A stretch of 64,000 nt of DNA from Hoyosella altamirensis (GCF_014191505.1 NZ_JACHWS010000003.1:868001-932000); one strand, 5' to 3'; positions 8,173 to 17,979 are shown, counted from the first letter of the stretch. Notes: a model not told the origin generated them from the letters alone. Translations and numbers: made by a program.

Positions 8173-8185
8173 CAAGCGTTAGGTT
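8166..8185. promoter_or_regulatory. KstR2-like operator upstream of thiolase
   Basis: Perfect outer arms AACCTA and TAGGTT flank an 8-bp centre containing CAAG. Inside it, 8 of 10 defined positions match the published KstR2 motif AnCAAGnnCTTGnT. It overlaps the iclR stop codon and lies 12 bp before the thiolase start. The arms are shared with the site at 24275-24298, but the arm spacing differs (8 against 12). Confidence 0.5.
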
Positions 8186-8197
8186 GACAGGAGGATC

Positions 8198-9415
8198 ATG
8201 ACAGAAGCAGTGATTGTTGCAGCGGCACGCTCACCCATCGGCAGGGCGCATAAAGGGTCACTACGCGCATGTCGCGCAGACGATCTCGCGGCTACCGTCG
8301 TCCGCGCCGCACTCGGTCAGGTTCCCGAACTCGACCCCGTGGAAATTGACGACCTCCTCGCAGGGTGCGCACAGCCAGCTGGTGAACAGGGCTACGGGCT
8401 TGGGCGGCTGATCGCGCTCGGCCTGGATCTCGATGGGCTCCCAGGTACGACAGTCCAGCGCTACTGCGCCTCGAGTCTTCAGAGCACCCGCATGGCGGCA
8501 CACGCAATCCGGGCCGGCGAAGGTGACGTGTTCATCTCAGCGGGAGTGGAAGTAGTGTCGGGATACGCCCGGGGAAAAGCTGACGGGATGCCAGACACCC
8601 GCAACCCCAGGTACGCTGCTGCGATTCAGCGCACGCAGGCCGTCACCGAGCGCGCGCTCGAATGGAAAGACCCGCGCATCGACGGCGACCTGCCCGACCC
8701 TTACGTCGCGATGGGCCTGACGGCCGAATTCGTCGCCGCCCAGCGCGGCGTGTCCCGGCGTGCGCAGGACGAGTTCGCAGCGCTCAGCCAGAACCGCGCC
8801 GAAGCAGCGGCTGCCGCAGGGGTTTTCGCAACCGAAATAGTCCCCATCACCACACCTGAGGGATCGGTCGTGGAGACAGACGATTCGCCTCGCTCCGGTG
8901 TGACCGCCGAAGGCCTGGCGGCACTTAAGCCGGTTTTCCATCCAGACGGAACCGTCACCGCCGGGAACTGCTGTCCCCTCAATGACGGCGCGGCGGCACT
9001 TGTCGTGATGTCGGACCGCAGAGCATCAGAACTCGGGATCGCGCCACTTGCCCGCATCGTCTCCACCGGTGTCTCTGCTCTCTCCCCCGAGATCATGGGT
9101 TTAGGCCCCGTCGAGGCATCACGGCAGGCGCTGCGCCGCACGGGAATGAGCATCGACGACATCGACCTGATCGAGATGAACGAAGCATTCGCCGCACAGG
9201 TTCTGCCGAGTTGCGACGACCTCGGCGCTGACCTCGAAAAGGTGAATGTCTACGGCGGCGCGATTGCTCTCGGCCACCCATTCGGCATGACTGGTGCCCG
9301 CATGACGGTGACGCTGCTCAACGCCCTCCGTCGCCGAGACGAGACGCTTGGCCTCGTCACGATGTGCGCAGCCGGTGGGCAGGGCATGGCGATGATCGTC
9401 GAGCGCGTGAACTGA
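8198..9415 (+). CDS. steroid-CoA thiolase (FadA5-like)
   Basis: A 405-residue thiolase. Catalytic residues are visible: Cys90 in QRYCASSLQSTRM, the His of ALGHPFGMTGAR, and the C-terminal Cys in MCAAGG. The segment after Cys90 resembles M. tuberculosis FadA5, which releases acetyl-CoA from 3-ketosteroid side-chain CoA esters; that comparison is from memory. An AGGAGG ribosome site precedes ATG 8198. It heads the rightward arm of region 1 and is preceded by a KstR2-like site. Probable role: thiolytic removal of a side-chain two-carbon unit (inference). Confidence 0.85.
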   Translation: MTEAVIVAAARSPIGRAHKGSLRACRADDLAATVVRAALGQVPELDPVEIDDLLAGCAQPAGEQGYGLGRLIALGLDLDGLPGTTVQRYCASSLQSTRMAAHAIRAGEGDVFISAGVEVVSGYARGKADGMPDTRNPRYAAAIQRTQAVTERALEWKDPRIDGDLPDPYVAMGLTAEFVAAQRGVSRRAQDEFAALSQNRAEAAAAAGVFATEIVPITTPEGSVVETDDSPRSGVTAEGLAALKPVFHPDGTVTAGNCCPLNDGAAALVVMSDRRASELGIAPLARIVSTGVSALSPEIMGLGPVEASRQALRRTGMSIDDIDLIEMNEAFAAQVLPSCDDLGADLEKVNVYGGAIALGHPFGMTGARMTVTLLNALRRRDETLGLVTMCAAGGQGMAMIVERVN

Positions 9416-9485
9416 TTTTCTCACTCTTCCGATGAGCGGGATAAGCCATAGCTAGCGTGACCTGCCGCACCGTAGCGTCCGAGAT

Positions 9486-10373
9486 GTGACGGAGCTAATA
9501 GACCGCGTAACCTATGACGCGACCCTGCGTGAACTCCCCACGGAGCAAGGGGTTCTCCGCTATCACGAGGCGGGCGACCCCCACCTGCCCCCGCTCTTGC
9601 TCCTGCATGGGTCCGGGCCAGGTGTGAGCGGGTGGCGAAACTTCGGCAGCAACCTCGCGAGCTTCGCGCCCCACTTTCGTTGCCTGGTATTGGAACTCCC
9701 TGGCTTCGGGGTGAGCGATACCACCGATGAGCACCCCATGGTGGGCGCCCTCGGTGCCGTCATCCGCTTCCTGGACGGTGTGGGTCTCGAACAGGTCGAC
9801 GTCATCGGTAACTCGATGGGCGGCATCATCGCTAGCCAGCTTGCCGTGGTACAGCCGCAACGGGTACGAAAGCTAGTAACGATCGGCGGCATCGGGCGCA
9901 ACCTGTTCAGCCCCGGGCCAAGTGAGGGCATCAATCTGCTGGTCGAGTTCACCGAAAAGCCCACTCGCGAAAGGCTTGTCGAGTGGCTGACCTCGATGGT
10001 GTACAACCGGAGCCTCATCACCGATGACCTAATCGAGCAGCGGTGGCACCAGGCGACCGAACCCGCGACGCTCACCAGCGCGCGACAGATGTACGGACGT
10101 GCGGCACTCAACGCGATGGTCGAGACCATGAACGCGTCGGACGCTCCGCCACCATGGGCGATGCTCCACAAAATTACGGCCGAAACGCTCATCACGTGGG
10201 GGCGCGACGACCGTGTCAGCCCCCTCGACATGGCGATAGTGCCGATGCGCACAATTCCGAACGCCGAACTTCACGTGTTCCCGGACTGCGGACACTGGGT
10301 GATGATCGAACAGAAAACCGCCTGGGAATCCGTCGTTCTGGCTTTTCTCACCCGCAATGAGGAGCGACCATGA
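9486..10373 (+). CDS. hsaD: meta-cleavage product hydrolase (HsaD paralogue)
   Basis: A 295-residue alpha/beta hydrolase that splits the ring-A/B meta-cleavage product into HIP-type propionate and 2-hydroxyhexadienoate. It has the oxyanion region HGSGPGVSGW, nucleophile elbow GNSMGG, and a C-terminal His in FPDCGHW. Start is GTG 9486; a strong ribosome site is lacking, so a leaderless or weakly translated start is possible. It overlaps kstD by 4 bp. It complements the hsaC/hsaB-like genes across the iclR gap, making a full second ring-cleavage set. Confidence 0.9.
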   Translation: MTELIDRVTYDATLRELPTEQGVLRYHEAGDPHLPPLLLLHGSGPGVSGWRNFGSNLASFAPHFRCLVLELPGFGVSDTTDEHPMVGALGAVIRFLDGVGLEQVDVIGNSMGGIIASQLAVVQPQRVRKLVTIGGIGRNLFSPGPSEGINLLVEFTEKPTRERLVEWLTSMVYNRSLITDDLIEQRWHQATEPATLTSARQMYGRAALNAMVETMNASDAPPPWAMLHKITAETLITWGRDDRVSPLDMAIVPMRTIPNAELHVFPDCGHWVMIEQKTAWESVVLAFLTRNEERP

Positions 10374-12088
10374 CCCATGACAGCACACCCGCTTTCGATC
10401 ACGAATATGACTTCGTCGTGATCGGTTCCGGCGGCGGCGGGATGGCGGCGGCGCTTGCCGCCACCCACGAAGGAGCGTCGACCGTCGTCCTCGAGAAGGC
10501 CTCCTCGTTCGGTGGCTCGACGGGTCTGTCCGGCGGCGCCGTGTGGATCCCGAACAATCCGGAGCTCCGACGCCGGGGCCACAACGACTCACGCGACTCG
10601 ATTCTGCGCTACCTGGAACTCCTGACCGAGGGCGAGGTACCGCGGGAGCGGCTCGAAGCGTACGTCGATCACGGCCCCGACGCGATGGAATTGCTCGAAG
10701 GCAGCCCGTGGCTCGAGTTCCTCTGGGTGAAGGGGTATTCCGACTATCACCCCGAGTTCGAGGGCGGGCGCCCGCTTGGCCGTTCCGTCGAGGTACCGCC
10801 GTTTGATACACGCAAACTTGGCGCGCTCGAGAAGGATCTCGGACCGAACTTGCTGGTCGGACCGATGGGGCTGTGGATCACGTCGAAGGACTACCACCAT
10901 ATGGCGATGGTCACCCGAACATGGAAGGGCCGCAGCATGATCGCGGTATCGATGTGGCGAGTATTCAGCAACCTCTTCCGTCGGCGGCACATGGCAACAG
11001 GCGGCCGGGCTCTAGTCGCTCGGATGCGCCTGGCGCTCCAGGACGCGGGCATCCCCCTCTGGCTCGACACCCCCATGACTGGGCTCATCCAGGGCGATGC
11101 TGGACGCGTGATCGGTGTAACCATCGAACGGCACGGGAAACCGCTGCGCATCGGCGCGCGGCGCGGCGTGCTCCTTGCGACGGGAGGGTTCGAGCACAAC
11201 ACCGAAATGCGCGAGACCTACCTGCCCGAGGGCGGCCAAGTGAACCATAGCCTCGGCGCCCCCTCGAATACCGGTGACGGAATCAACGCAGGCATCGAAC
11301 TAGGTGCTGCGATCGACTTCATGGATGACGCATGGTGGATGCCTTCCGTCGAACGCCCCGGCGGCAGCACGATTCCGCTTGTTTCCGAACGAGCCATACC
11401 CCGCCAGCTAATCGTGTCTAGCGACGGCAACCGATTCACCAACGAAGCCGCGCCCTACGTGAACTTCGTGCACGACCAACTCGAAGGCAAGCACCTTCCC
11501 GCGTGGTGCATCATGGATGCTCGCACACGCGCGAGGTACCCCTTCGCGCAGATCATGCCCGGGGGCAAGATACCTCAGGCGTTCTATGACGCGGGCATCG
11601 TGCACCGCGCCGCCACGATCAGCGAACTCGCTGACAAGATCGGGGTAAACGCCGACGGCCTCAACACCTCCGTCACCCGCTTCAATACCTTCGCCGCCCA
11701 AGGTAAAGACGCAGACTTCTCCCGTGGTGAAAGTGCATACGAGCACTATTACGGTGATCCCACGCTGAAGAACCCTAACCTCGATCCAGTCACTAAGGCG
11801 CCGTTCTACGCGTTCCGGATCGAGGCCGGTGACCTCGGCACCAAGGGCGGACTCGTGTGCGACGAGCACGCACGTGTGCTGCGCGAGGACGGAACCCTCA
11901 TCAATGGGCTATACGCGACCGGCAACACGTCAGCCGCTGTGATGGGCCGCGAATACGCCGGCCCCGGCGCCACCATCGGGCCCTCGATCGTCTTCGGCTA
12001 CCTCGCCGCGCGGCACGCATGCGGCCAGCACGGAATCCGCCCCACTACTGAATACGCCCACTCACCCGGGCATAAAAACGAGGTGTGA
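10370..12088 (+). CDS. kstD: 3-ketosteroid Delta1-dehydrogenase (copy 1)
   Basis: A 572-residue FAD-dependent enzyme that introduces the C1-C2 double bond into 3-ketosteroids. Seen: GSGGGGMAAAL dinucleotide motif, SFGGSTGLSGG, and residues matching the known KstD active site: the Tyr of YSDYHPE, the Tyr of NEAAPYV, and Tyr/Gly in EYAGPGATIG (equivalents of Tyr119, Tyr318, Tyr487 and Gly491 in R. erythropolis KstD1). It overlaps hsaD by ATGA and is followed directly by hsaA. It is a paralogue of the KstD at 61209-62933. Confidence 0.93.
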   Translation: MTHDSTPAFDHEYDFVVIGSGGGGMAAALAATHEGASTVVLEKASSFGGSTGLSGGAVWIPNNPELRRRGHNDSRDSILRYLELLTEGEVPRERLEAYVDHGPDAMELLEGSPWLEFLWVKGYSDYHPEFEGGRPLGRSVEVPPFDTRKLGALEKDLGPNLLVGPMGLWITSKDYHHMAMVTRTWKGRSMIAVSMWRVFSNLFRRRHMATGGRALVARMRLALQDAGIPLWLDTPMTGLIQGDAGRVIGVTIERHGKPLRIGARRGVLLATGGFEHNTEMRETYLPEGGQVNHSLGAPSNTGDGINAGIELGAAIDFMDDAWWMPSVERPGGSTIPLVSERAIPRQLIVSSDGNRFTNEAAPYVNFVHDQLEGKHLPAWCIMDARTRARYPFAQIMPGGKIPQAFYDAGIVHRAATISELADKIGVNADGLNTSVTRFNTFAAQGKDADFSRGESAYEHYYGDPTLKNPNLDPVTKAPFYAFRIEAGDLGTKGGLVCDEHARVLREDGTLINGLYATGNTSAAVMGREYAGPGATIGPSIVFGYLAARHACGQHGIRPTTEYAHSPGHKNEV

Positions 12089-12089
12089 C

Positions 12090-13277
12090 ATGTCTACTAA
12101 TCCCGTCCTCGAGTTCGTCGACCAGCATGCTGACGAATTCGCGGCAACCGCAGCCCACAGCGAAAAGCTCGGAAAACTCGATGACAGCGCCACCCGGCTG
12201 CTGCGTGAATCCGGCGTCATGCGAATGCTCGCCCCTAAGCAGTACAGCGGAGCAGAAGCCCACCCTGTCGAGTTCGCCGAGACGGTCATGCGGCTCGCAA
12301 GTCTCGACGGCTCACTTGGCTGGGTTGCTGGCATCGTGGGTGTTCATCCCTGGGAACTCGCGATGGCCGACAAGCGCGTCCAGAACGAGGTGTGGGGTGA
12401 GGACCACAACGTGTGGCTCGCTTCCCCGTACGCACCGATGGGCATTCTGCGTCCCGTCGACGGCGGCTACATTTTCAACGGTCACTGGCAATTCTCCTCC
12501 GGTACCGACCACTGCGACTGGATCTTCCTCGGTGCGTGGCTGGGGGATGAATCCGGCGAGAAGCTGCCCAGCATGGAGATGATCCATGTGCTGCTCCCCC
12601 GCAGCGATTACGAGATCGTCGAGAATTCGTGGGATGTCGTCGGTCTCCGCGGGACTGGCAGCAAAGACATCATCGTCAAAGACGCGTTCATCCCCGACTA
12701 TCGCGTCATCGAGTTCAACCGGCTCATGGACGGCAGTCAGGTGCGTGACGCAGGGCTCGAAAACCCAACGTTCCACGTGCCGTACACCACGATCTTCCCG
12801 CTGGGTATCAGTGCCGCGGTGATCGGCATCTGTGAGGGCGCACTTGCGCATCACCTTGACTATCAGCGTGATCGCGTCCAGATCGTCGGCACTGCCGTTC
12901 GTGACGACCCGTATGTGCTGTCGACGATCGGCGGAGCGGCAGCGGAGATCCATGCTTCGCGGGTGACACTGCTGGACAACGTATCCCGGATCTACGACAA
13001 GGTCGATGCGGGTGAGGAAATCACTTTCGCCGACCGCGCGCAAAGCCGCCGCACACAAGTGTCAGCCGCATGGCGGGCGGTGCGGGCGATGGATGAGATC
13101 GTCGCACGTTCCGGTGGAAACGGGTTGCGGATGGCGCATCCGCTGCAGCGGTTCTGGCGGGACGGCCACATGGGCCTCGCCCACGCGATCCACGTGCCCG
13201 GCTCAGTCCTCCACGCTTCCGCCCTTGCCTCGCTGGACATCGTGCCGCCGCCCGGCCCACTCACCTCGATGATCTGA
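12090..13277 (+). CDS. hsaA: 3-HSA 4-hydroxylase oxygenase HsaA (copy 1)
   Basis: A 395-residue flavin-dependent monooxygenase that ortho-hydroxylates the phenolic A ring using reduced flavin from HsaB. It keeps DGSLGWVAGIVGVHPW, FSSGTDHCDW, GLRGTGSKDI and the C-terminal FWRDGH motif that the leftward paralogue at 6092-7246 lacks. It is one base from the kstD stop. As it retains the conserved motif, it is the better candidate partner for the HsaB at 4696-5223, although encoded on the other arm. Confidence 0.9.
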   Translation: MSTNPVLEFVDQHADEFAATAAHSEKLGKLDDSATRLLRESGVMRMLAPKQYSGAEAHPVEFAETVMRLASLDGSLGWVAGIVGVHPWELAMADKRVQNEVWGEDHNVWLASPYAPMGILRPVDGGYIFNGHWQFSSGTDHCDWIFLGAWLGDESGEKLPSMEMIHVLLPRSDYEIVENSWDVVGLRGTGSKDIIVKDAFIPDYRVIEFNRLMDGSQVRDAGLENPTFHVPYTTIFPLGISAAVIGICEGALAHHLDYQRDRVQIVGTAVRDDPYVLSTIGGAAAEIHASRVTLLDNVSRIYDKVDAGEEITFADRAQSRRTQVSAAWRAVRAMDEIVARSGGNGLRMAHPLQRFWRDGHMGLAHAIHVPGSVLHASALASLDIVPPPGPLTSMI

Positions 13278-13282
13278 CCGCC

Positions 13283-14065
13283 ATGCTTCTTCTCTCCCAG
13301 CGCGGCGAGGCAGCCGCACAATTAGAAGCCGCGGAATCACAGAGCCGCCCAATCGCACCTCTCACCGATTCGTTCCCCGGTATCGGGGTTGACGACGCAT
13401 ACGAGATCCAACTGGTGAATATCCGTCGTAAGCTCGCCGCGGGTGATCAGATTCGTGGGCATAAGGTGGGTCTGTCATCGGTGGTCATGCAGCAGATGAT
13501 GGGCGTCGATGAACCCGACTACGGTCATCTACTCAGCTCGATGGAACTCGACGAGAACGTGCCCGTAGACCTCAGCCAGTACTGCTATCCCCGGGTGGAA
13601 GTCGAAATCGGGTTCGTGCTCGGCGCGGACCTTCCAGGGGAAGAGTGCACCGAGTACGACGTCCTCGCCGCCACCGAACGGGTGGTACCGGCGCTCGAGC
13701 TCATCGACAGCCGCATCCGTGACTGGCGGATCACCATCGCGGACACGATCGCCGACAACGCTTCCTCAGCCGGCTACGCCATCGGGGAAGGCGCCCCGGT
13801 GGACGGGATCGACCTCACCATGATCGACGCCAGCCTTTTCCGGGGTGACGAAGTGGTCGCCGCGGGCAGGTCGGACGCGGTCCTCGGGAACCCCGCCACA
13901 TCGGTCGCGTGGCTCGCCCGCAAGGTAGCTCCGTACGGAGTCCGGCTGCGTGCGGGACACCTCGTACTGCCGGGGTCATGCACACGTGCAATCGACGTCC
14001 ACCCAGGTGCTCGCTTTACGGCGAAGTTCTCCGAACTCGGCGCCGTATCACTCTCTTTCGTCTAA
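13283..14065 (+). CDS. hsaE: 2-hydroxypenta-2,4-dienoate hydratase (HsaE paralogue)
   Basis: A 260-residue MhpD/DmpE-family hydratase that adds water to 2-hydroxyhexa-2,4-dienoate, giving 4-hydroxy-2-oxohexanoate. Family features include IRGHKVGLSS, PRVEVEIGFVLG, ALELIDSRI and the late LVLPGSCTRAI. It is followed by hsaG and hsaF, the next two enzymes. Ribosome site before ATG 13283 is weak; coupling to upstream hsaA (5-bp gap) is likely. Confidence 0.92.
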   Translation: MLLLSQRGEAAAQLEAAESQSRPIAPLTDSFPGIGVDDAYEIQLVNIRRKLAAGDQIRGHKVGLSSVVMQQMMGVDEPDYGHLLSSMELDENVPVDLSQYCYPRVEVEIGFVLGADLPGEECTEYDVLAATERVVPALELIDSRIRDWRITIADTIADNASSAGYAIGEGAPVDGIDLTMIDASLFRGDEVVAAGRSDAVLGNPATSVAWLARKVAPYGVRLRAGHLVLPGSCTRAIDVHPGARFTAKFSELGAVSLSFV

Positions 14066-14074
14066 GGAAATCCG

Positions 14075-14974
14075 ATGGTTACAGCGGCAATCGTCGGCCC
14101 CGGAAATATCGGGACCGACCTGCTTTACAAACTTCTGCGCAATGATGTCATAACCCCGCGATACATGGTGGGCGTCGACTCGGAAAGCCCCGGCCTCAAG
14201 CGGGCCGCGAAGGCCGGACTGGACGTGAGTCATGAAGGGATCGACTGGCTGCTGAACCAGCCGGAACAACCTGATCTCGTCTTCGAGGCGACAACCGCGT
14301 ACGTGCACCGTGCAGCGGCCCCGAAGTACGCCGAACTGGGCATCCGCGCGATCGATCTCACGCCCGCAGCGGTCGGTCCGGCCGTCATCCCCTCGGTGAA
14401 TCTGGAAGAGCATCTGGACGCTCCGAACGTCAACCTCATCACCTGTGGCGGGCAGGCCACCATTCCGATCGTGGCCGCGGTGTCGCGCGTCGTGCCCGTT
14501 GACTACGCAGAGATCGTCGCCTCAGTGGCATCGCTTTCAGCTGGTCCTGGCACGCGCGCCAACATTGACGAGTTCACGAAAACGACAGCTCGCGGGCTGG
14601 AAACGATCGGCGGGGCGAAGCGCGGCAAGGCAATCATCATCCTCAACCCCGCTGAGCCTCCAGTGCTCATGCGAGACACCGTCTTCTGCTCGATTCCTCC
14701 CGACGCAGACCAGCAGCAGATCGGCGAGTCGATTGTGAACATGGTCGCCGAGGTCGCGCAGTACGTGCCCGGCTACCGGCTCCGCACCGAGCCCCAGTTC
14801 GATGCCCCTACAGCGATCAGCGGCGGAATGGCCCGCGTCGCAGTCTTTCTCGAAGTCGAAGGGGCAGGAGACTTTCTGCCGTCCTACGCGGGAAACCTCG
14901 ACATCATGACCGCAGCGGCAGCTCAGCTCGGGGAAGTCTTCGCGCGCCGGAAGGAGGCGAACCGACATGTCTAG
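14075..14974 (+). CDS. hsaG: acylating aldehyde dehydrogenase (HsaG paralogue)
   Basis: A 299-residue DmpF-family enzyme that converts propanal or acetaldehyde from the aldolase into the acyl-CoA with NAD+ and CoA. It has GPGNIGTDL as the dinucleotide motif and catalytic Cys124 in TCGGQATIP. It overlaps hsaF by 8 bp. Known members form a channelling complex with the aldolase, which the overlap supports. Propionaldehyde is expected for steroids. Confidence 0.93.
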   Translation: MVTAAIVGPGNIGTDLLYKLLRNDVITPRYMVGVDSESPGLKRAAKAGLDVSHEGIDWLLNQPEQPDLVFEATTAYVHRAAAPKYAELGIRAIDLTPAAVGPAVIPSVNLEEHLDAPNVNLITCGGQATIPIVAAVSRVVPVDYAEIVASVASLSAGPGTRANIDEFTKTTARGLETIGGAKRGKAIIILNPAEPPVLMRDTVFCSIPPDADQQQIGESIVNMVAEVAQYVPGYRLRTEPQFDAPTAISGGMARVAVFLEVEGAGDFLPSYAGNLDIMTAAAAQLGEVFARRKEANRHV

Positions 14975-16010
14975 TCGGTCAATCCGGATCACTGACTCGT
15001 CACTGCGCGACGGCTCCCACGCCAAGCGACATCAATTCTCGGTCAATGACGTCCGGAAAATTGTCCACGCCCTTGACCAATCGGGCGTACCAGTCATCGA
15101 GGTCGCGCACGGTGATGGCCTCGGCGGATCGTCGTTCAACTACGGCTTCTCAGCCACGCCGGAACTCGACCTCATTCGCACCGCGGTTGAGACTGCGGAG
15201 CGCGCGAAGATCGCGTTCCTGATGCTGCCGGGCGTCGGCACGAAGGATGACATCAAAGCTGCGTACGACAACGGCGCGGCCATTTGCCGGATTGCGACGC
15301 ACTGCACCGAGGCTGACACGTCGGTGCAGCATTTCGGCGCGGCCCGTGAACTGGGGCTCGAAACTGTTGGCTTCTTGATGATGTCGCACACTCAGCCACC
15401 GGAGAAGCTCGCGGGCCAGGCTCGCACCATGGCTGACGCGGGGTGCCAGTGCGTGTACGTCGTCGACTCAGCGGGCGCGCTCATCCTCGAGCAGACCAGC
15501 GACCGTGTCGCGGCCCTTGTTGCCGAACTGGGTGCCGATGCGCAGGTGGGATTTCACGGTCACGAGAACCTCGGTCTCGGCGTTGCGAACAGCATCGCTG
15601 CGGTCCGGGCTGGCGCGGCGCAGATCGACGGGTCGGTTCGCCGGTTCGGCGCGGGCGCTGGGAACACGCCACTCGAGGCATTCGCCGCAGTCTGCGAAAA
15701 ACTCGGAATACTCACCGGCATTGATGTTTTCGCGATCGCTGATGCCGCGGAAGACATCGTCCTCCCCATCATGGACGAGGAATGCCGACTCGGCCGGATG
15801 GAACTGATGATGGGGTACGCCGGTGTGTACTCGAGCTTCCTGAAGCACGCGGATTCGCTTGCCGATCGTTATGGGGTTTCCGGGTCGGAGATTCTCGTCG
15901 AGGCGGGCAGAAGGGCGCTTATCGGCGGCGCGGAGGACCAGCTCATCGAGATCGCCGTGGGGCTGAGTGAGCAGCGCAGTTCCGCAGGCCCAGCAGCGAT
16001 GAAGGGCTAG
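14967..16010 (+). CDS. hsaF: 4-hydroxy-2-oxovalerate/hexanoate aldolase (HsaF paralogue)
   Basis: A 347-residue DmpG-family pyruvate aldolase that cleaves 4-hydroxy-2-oxohexanoate to pyruvate and propanal. Motifs: [13 protein letters not shown] near the N-terminus (Arg/Asp and the catalytic His), VEVAHGDG (written VIEVAHGDG here), and [15 protein letters not shown] with metal His residues. GGAGG precedes ATG 14967, which lies within the end of hsaG. It completes conversion of the ring A/B four- to six-carbon fragment to central metabolites. Confidence 0.94.
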   Translation: MSSRSIRITDSSLRDGSHAKRHQFSVNDVRKIVHALDQSGVPVIEVAHGDGLGGSSFNYGFSATPELDLIRTAVETAERAKIAFLMLPGVGTKDDIKAAYDNGAAICRIATHCTEADTSVQHFGAARELGLETVGFLMMSHTQPPEKLAGQARTMADAGCQCVYVVDSAGALILEQTSDRVAALVAELGADAQVGFHGHENLGLGVANSIAAVRAGAAQIDGSVRRFGAGAGNTPLEAFAAVCEKLGILTGIDVFAIADAAEDIVLPIMDEECRLGRMELMMGYAGVYSSFLKHADSLADRYGVSGSEILVEAGRRALIGGAEDQLIEIAVGLSEQRSSAGPAAMKG

Positions 16011-16012
16011 CC

Positions 16013-17011
16013 ATGAACACCCCCGACATTCAGAATGCGGTCAACAGCATCGCGGCCGGCCATGCAGTAGTAGTGCTCGACAGTGAAAGCGTCAGCGACA
16101 CGGGCTTTCTCGTGTTCGCTGCGGAACTCGCGACCACTTCTGCGGTTGCGTTCGCAGTACGCCACTCCCCCGGGTACCTGCGGGTCGCGCTGAACGGGGA
16201 CACGTGCGATCGTCTCGGGCTGCCCCCAGTCTGCCAGTCGGCTTCAAAAACGCAGGCACCTCAGTACGCTGTCAGCGTCGACGCGGCCCACGGGGTCGGC
16301 ACGGGTATTTCCGCGGCCGATCGAGCCACCACAATCCGGATGCTGGCCTCTCCGGCGACACAACCAGACGATCTCACTCGGCCTGGGCACGTGGTAGTCG
16401 AACGCGCACATGGCGGCGGCGTGCTCGCTCGGTGTGGACCTGCGGAAGCAGCCGCTGACCTCGCCCGGCTGGCCGGTCTACAGCCCTGTGGCGTCATCAC
16501 AGAGCTTGTCAGCACAGCAGATCCCCACCAGCTTGCGAATTCAGTGGAGGCGCGCAGCTTTGCGGCTGAGCACGGCCTCCGCACGGTGTCGATTGCGGAC
16601 GTCGCAGCGTGGCGGCGGGACCGTGAAACATGGTTGGAACGAGTCACTTCCGCACGGCTTCCGACGGAGTGCGGTGAGTTCCGGGCCATTGGATACCGCA
16701 GCATCACGGACGGCTCAGAGCACATCGCACTTGTATGCGGGGACACCCCGTTCGGTGCTGGCGAAGTACTCGTCTACGTTCACCGCGAATGCGCCGCAGG
16801 CGACATCTTCGGTTCACTCGAATGCGACTGCAGGTCTCGATTGCACGACGCGATGAGCATTATTGCGGGCCACGGCCGCGGCGTTGTGCTCTACCTGCGC
16901 TCGGGTGGCGAAGCATCCGACGCCGTGACAGCGCAGATTCTCACCGACCTCGGTGTGCAGACGCTCGAAACAGTCGACACGTTTCCGCAACGCGTGCGCG
17001 AAACAGCTTGA
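16013..17011 (+). CDS. degenerate RibBA-like fusion protein
   Basis: A 332-residue protein with the architecture of RibBA: an N-terminal DHBP-synthase-like part (about 1-200) and a C-terminal GTP-cyclohydrolase-II-like part (about 205-332). It retains FAAE, GISAADRATTI, GGGVLARCG and DLARLAGLQPCGVI. The acidic RENEGD metal loop is replaced by VSDTGF (27-32) and the GHTEA His by Pro143. In the second part the zinc Cys residues are kept (Cys260, Cys271, Cys273), but the QEGRxIGL substrate region and about 40 residues after it are missing. Neither riboflavin activity is likely intact. It starts two bases after hsaF, so it is co-transcribed with steroid genes. Role unknown: pseudoenzyme, flavin-related regulator or new activity. 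Confidence 0.8.
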   Translation: MNTPDIQNAVNSIAAGHAVVVLDSESVSDTGFLVFAAELATTSAVAFAVRHSPGYLRVALNGDTCDRLGLPPVCQSASKTQAPQYAVSVDAAHGVGTGISAADRATTIRMLASPATQPDDLTRPGHVVVERAHGGGVLARCGPAEAAADLARLAGLQPCGVITELVSTADPHQLANSVEARSFAAEHGLRTVSIADVAAWRRDRETWLERVTSARLPTECGEFRAIGYRSITDGSEHIALVCGDTPFGAGEVLVYVHRECAAGDIFGSLECDCRSRLHDAMSIIAGHGRGVVLYLRSGGEASDAVTAQILTDLGVQTLETVDTFPQRVRETA

Positions 17012-17028
17012 CCCCCACGGAGGTAACA

Positions 17029-17979
17029 GTGCTTGATCACGAAATACAGACCGTCCTCGACTCCCTGAACACTCATTTCCCCCGGGTCGAGGAGATGACG
17101 GCACAGCAAGCCCGCGCGGCCGTCGCGGCTCGGCGGGTGCCAGTCACCAACTTTGACGCGGTAGAGCGGTCTGAGGACTTCCAGATTCCTGGCGACGGCG
17201 GGCCCATTCCGGTGCGGCTCTATGTGCCTCATAGTGCCGAAGGGCACCAGCTGCCTGTCGTGGTCTTTCTGCACGGCGGCGGGTTCGTGTTCTGTGATAT
17301 CGACAGCCACGACGGTTTCTGCCGCGAGCTGTCCCGTGGCACGAACGCGATCGTCCTGTCAGTCGGATACCGGCGCGCGCCGGAACACAAGGCCCCCACA
17401 GCTGCCGAAGATGCGTGGACCGCTCTGATGTGGGCGTCCGAGAACGCGGACCGGATCGGTGGCGACCGGGAGCGCATCCTCGTGGCTGGTGATAGCGCGG
17501 GCGGGAACCTTGCTGCTGTCGCGTGCATGATCGCCACCGAGCGTGGCGGCCCACATGTTGCGGGGCAAATTCTGCTGTATCCGGTGATCGATCCGTCGTG
17601 CAGCACGTCGAGCTTTGAACGTTTCGGGACGGGGTTCTTCAACACCGCCGAAGCGATGCGGTGGTACTGGCAGCAGTATCTGCCTGACTGGTCGCTTCCC
17701 ATTCCGGAACACCACGTCGCACCGCTGCGCGCGCCAGACCACTCGGAGTTGCCGCCCGCCATCGTCGTCACCGCCGGTCTGGATCCGCTTAGCGATGAGG
17801 GCATCTACTACGCCGAAATGCTTTCCACAGCAGGAGTTCTCGTCATTCACCGGCGTTATCCAGACCTGTTCCACGGTTTCGCCACGATTCTCTCGCTGCG
17901 CGCCGCGGATTCGGCTCGGGAGCTGCTGTGGCGTGACATCGCAGCGCTAATCAGCCAAGCCCACCTTGTTAGGAAGTGA
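17029..17979 (+). CDS. HSL-family alpha/beta hydrolase (carboxylesterase)
   Basis: A 316-residue hormone-sensitive-lipase-type esterase. Oxyanion motif HGGGFVF, nucleophile in GDSAGGN, Asp in DPLSDEG and His in FHGF are all present. The open frame extends upstream, but GTG 17029 has GGAGG seven bases before it and gives a normal length. It is followed directly by the Baeyer-Villiger monooxygenase. Ester hydrolysis after a Baeyer-Villiger step is a well-known pairing, so the likely substrate is the steroid ester made by the next enzyme (inference). Confidence 0.88.
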   Translation: MLDHEIQTVLDSLNTHFPRVEEMTAQQARAAVAARRVPVTNFDAVERSEDFQIPGDGGPIPVRLYVPHSAEGHQLPVVVFLHGGGFVFCDIDSHDGFCRELSRGTNAIVLSVGYRRAPEHKAPTAAEDAWTALMWASENADRIGGDRERILVAGDSAGGNLAAVACMIATERGGPHVAGQILLYPVIDPSCSTSSFERFGTGFFNTAEAMRWYWQQYLPDWSLPIPEHHVAPLRAPDHSELPPAIVVTAGLDPLSDEGIYYAEMLSTAGVLVIHRRYPDLFHGFATILSLRAADSARELLWRDIAALISQAHLVRK

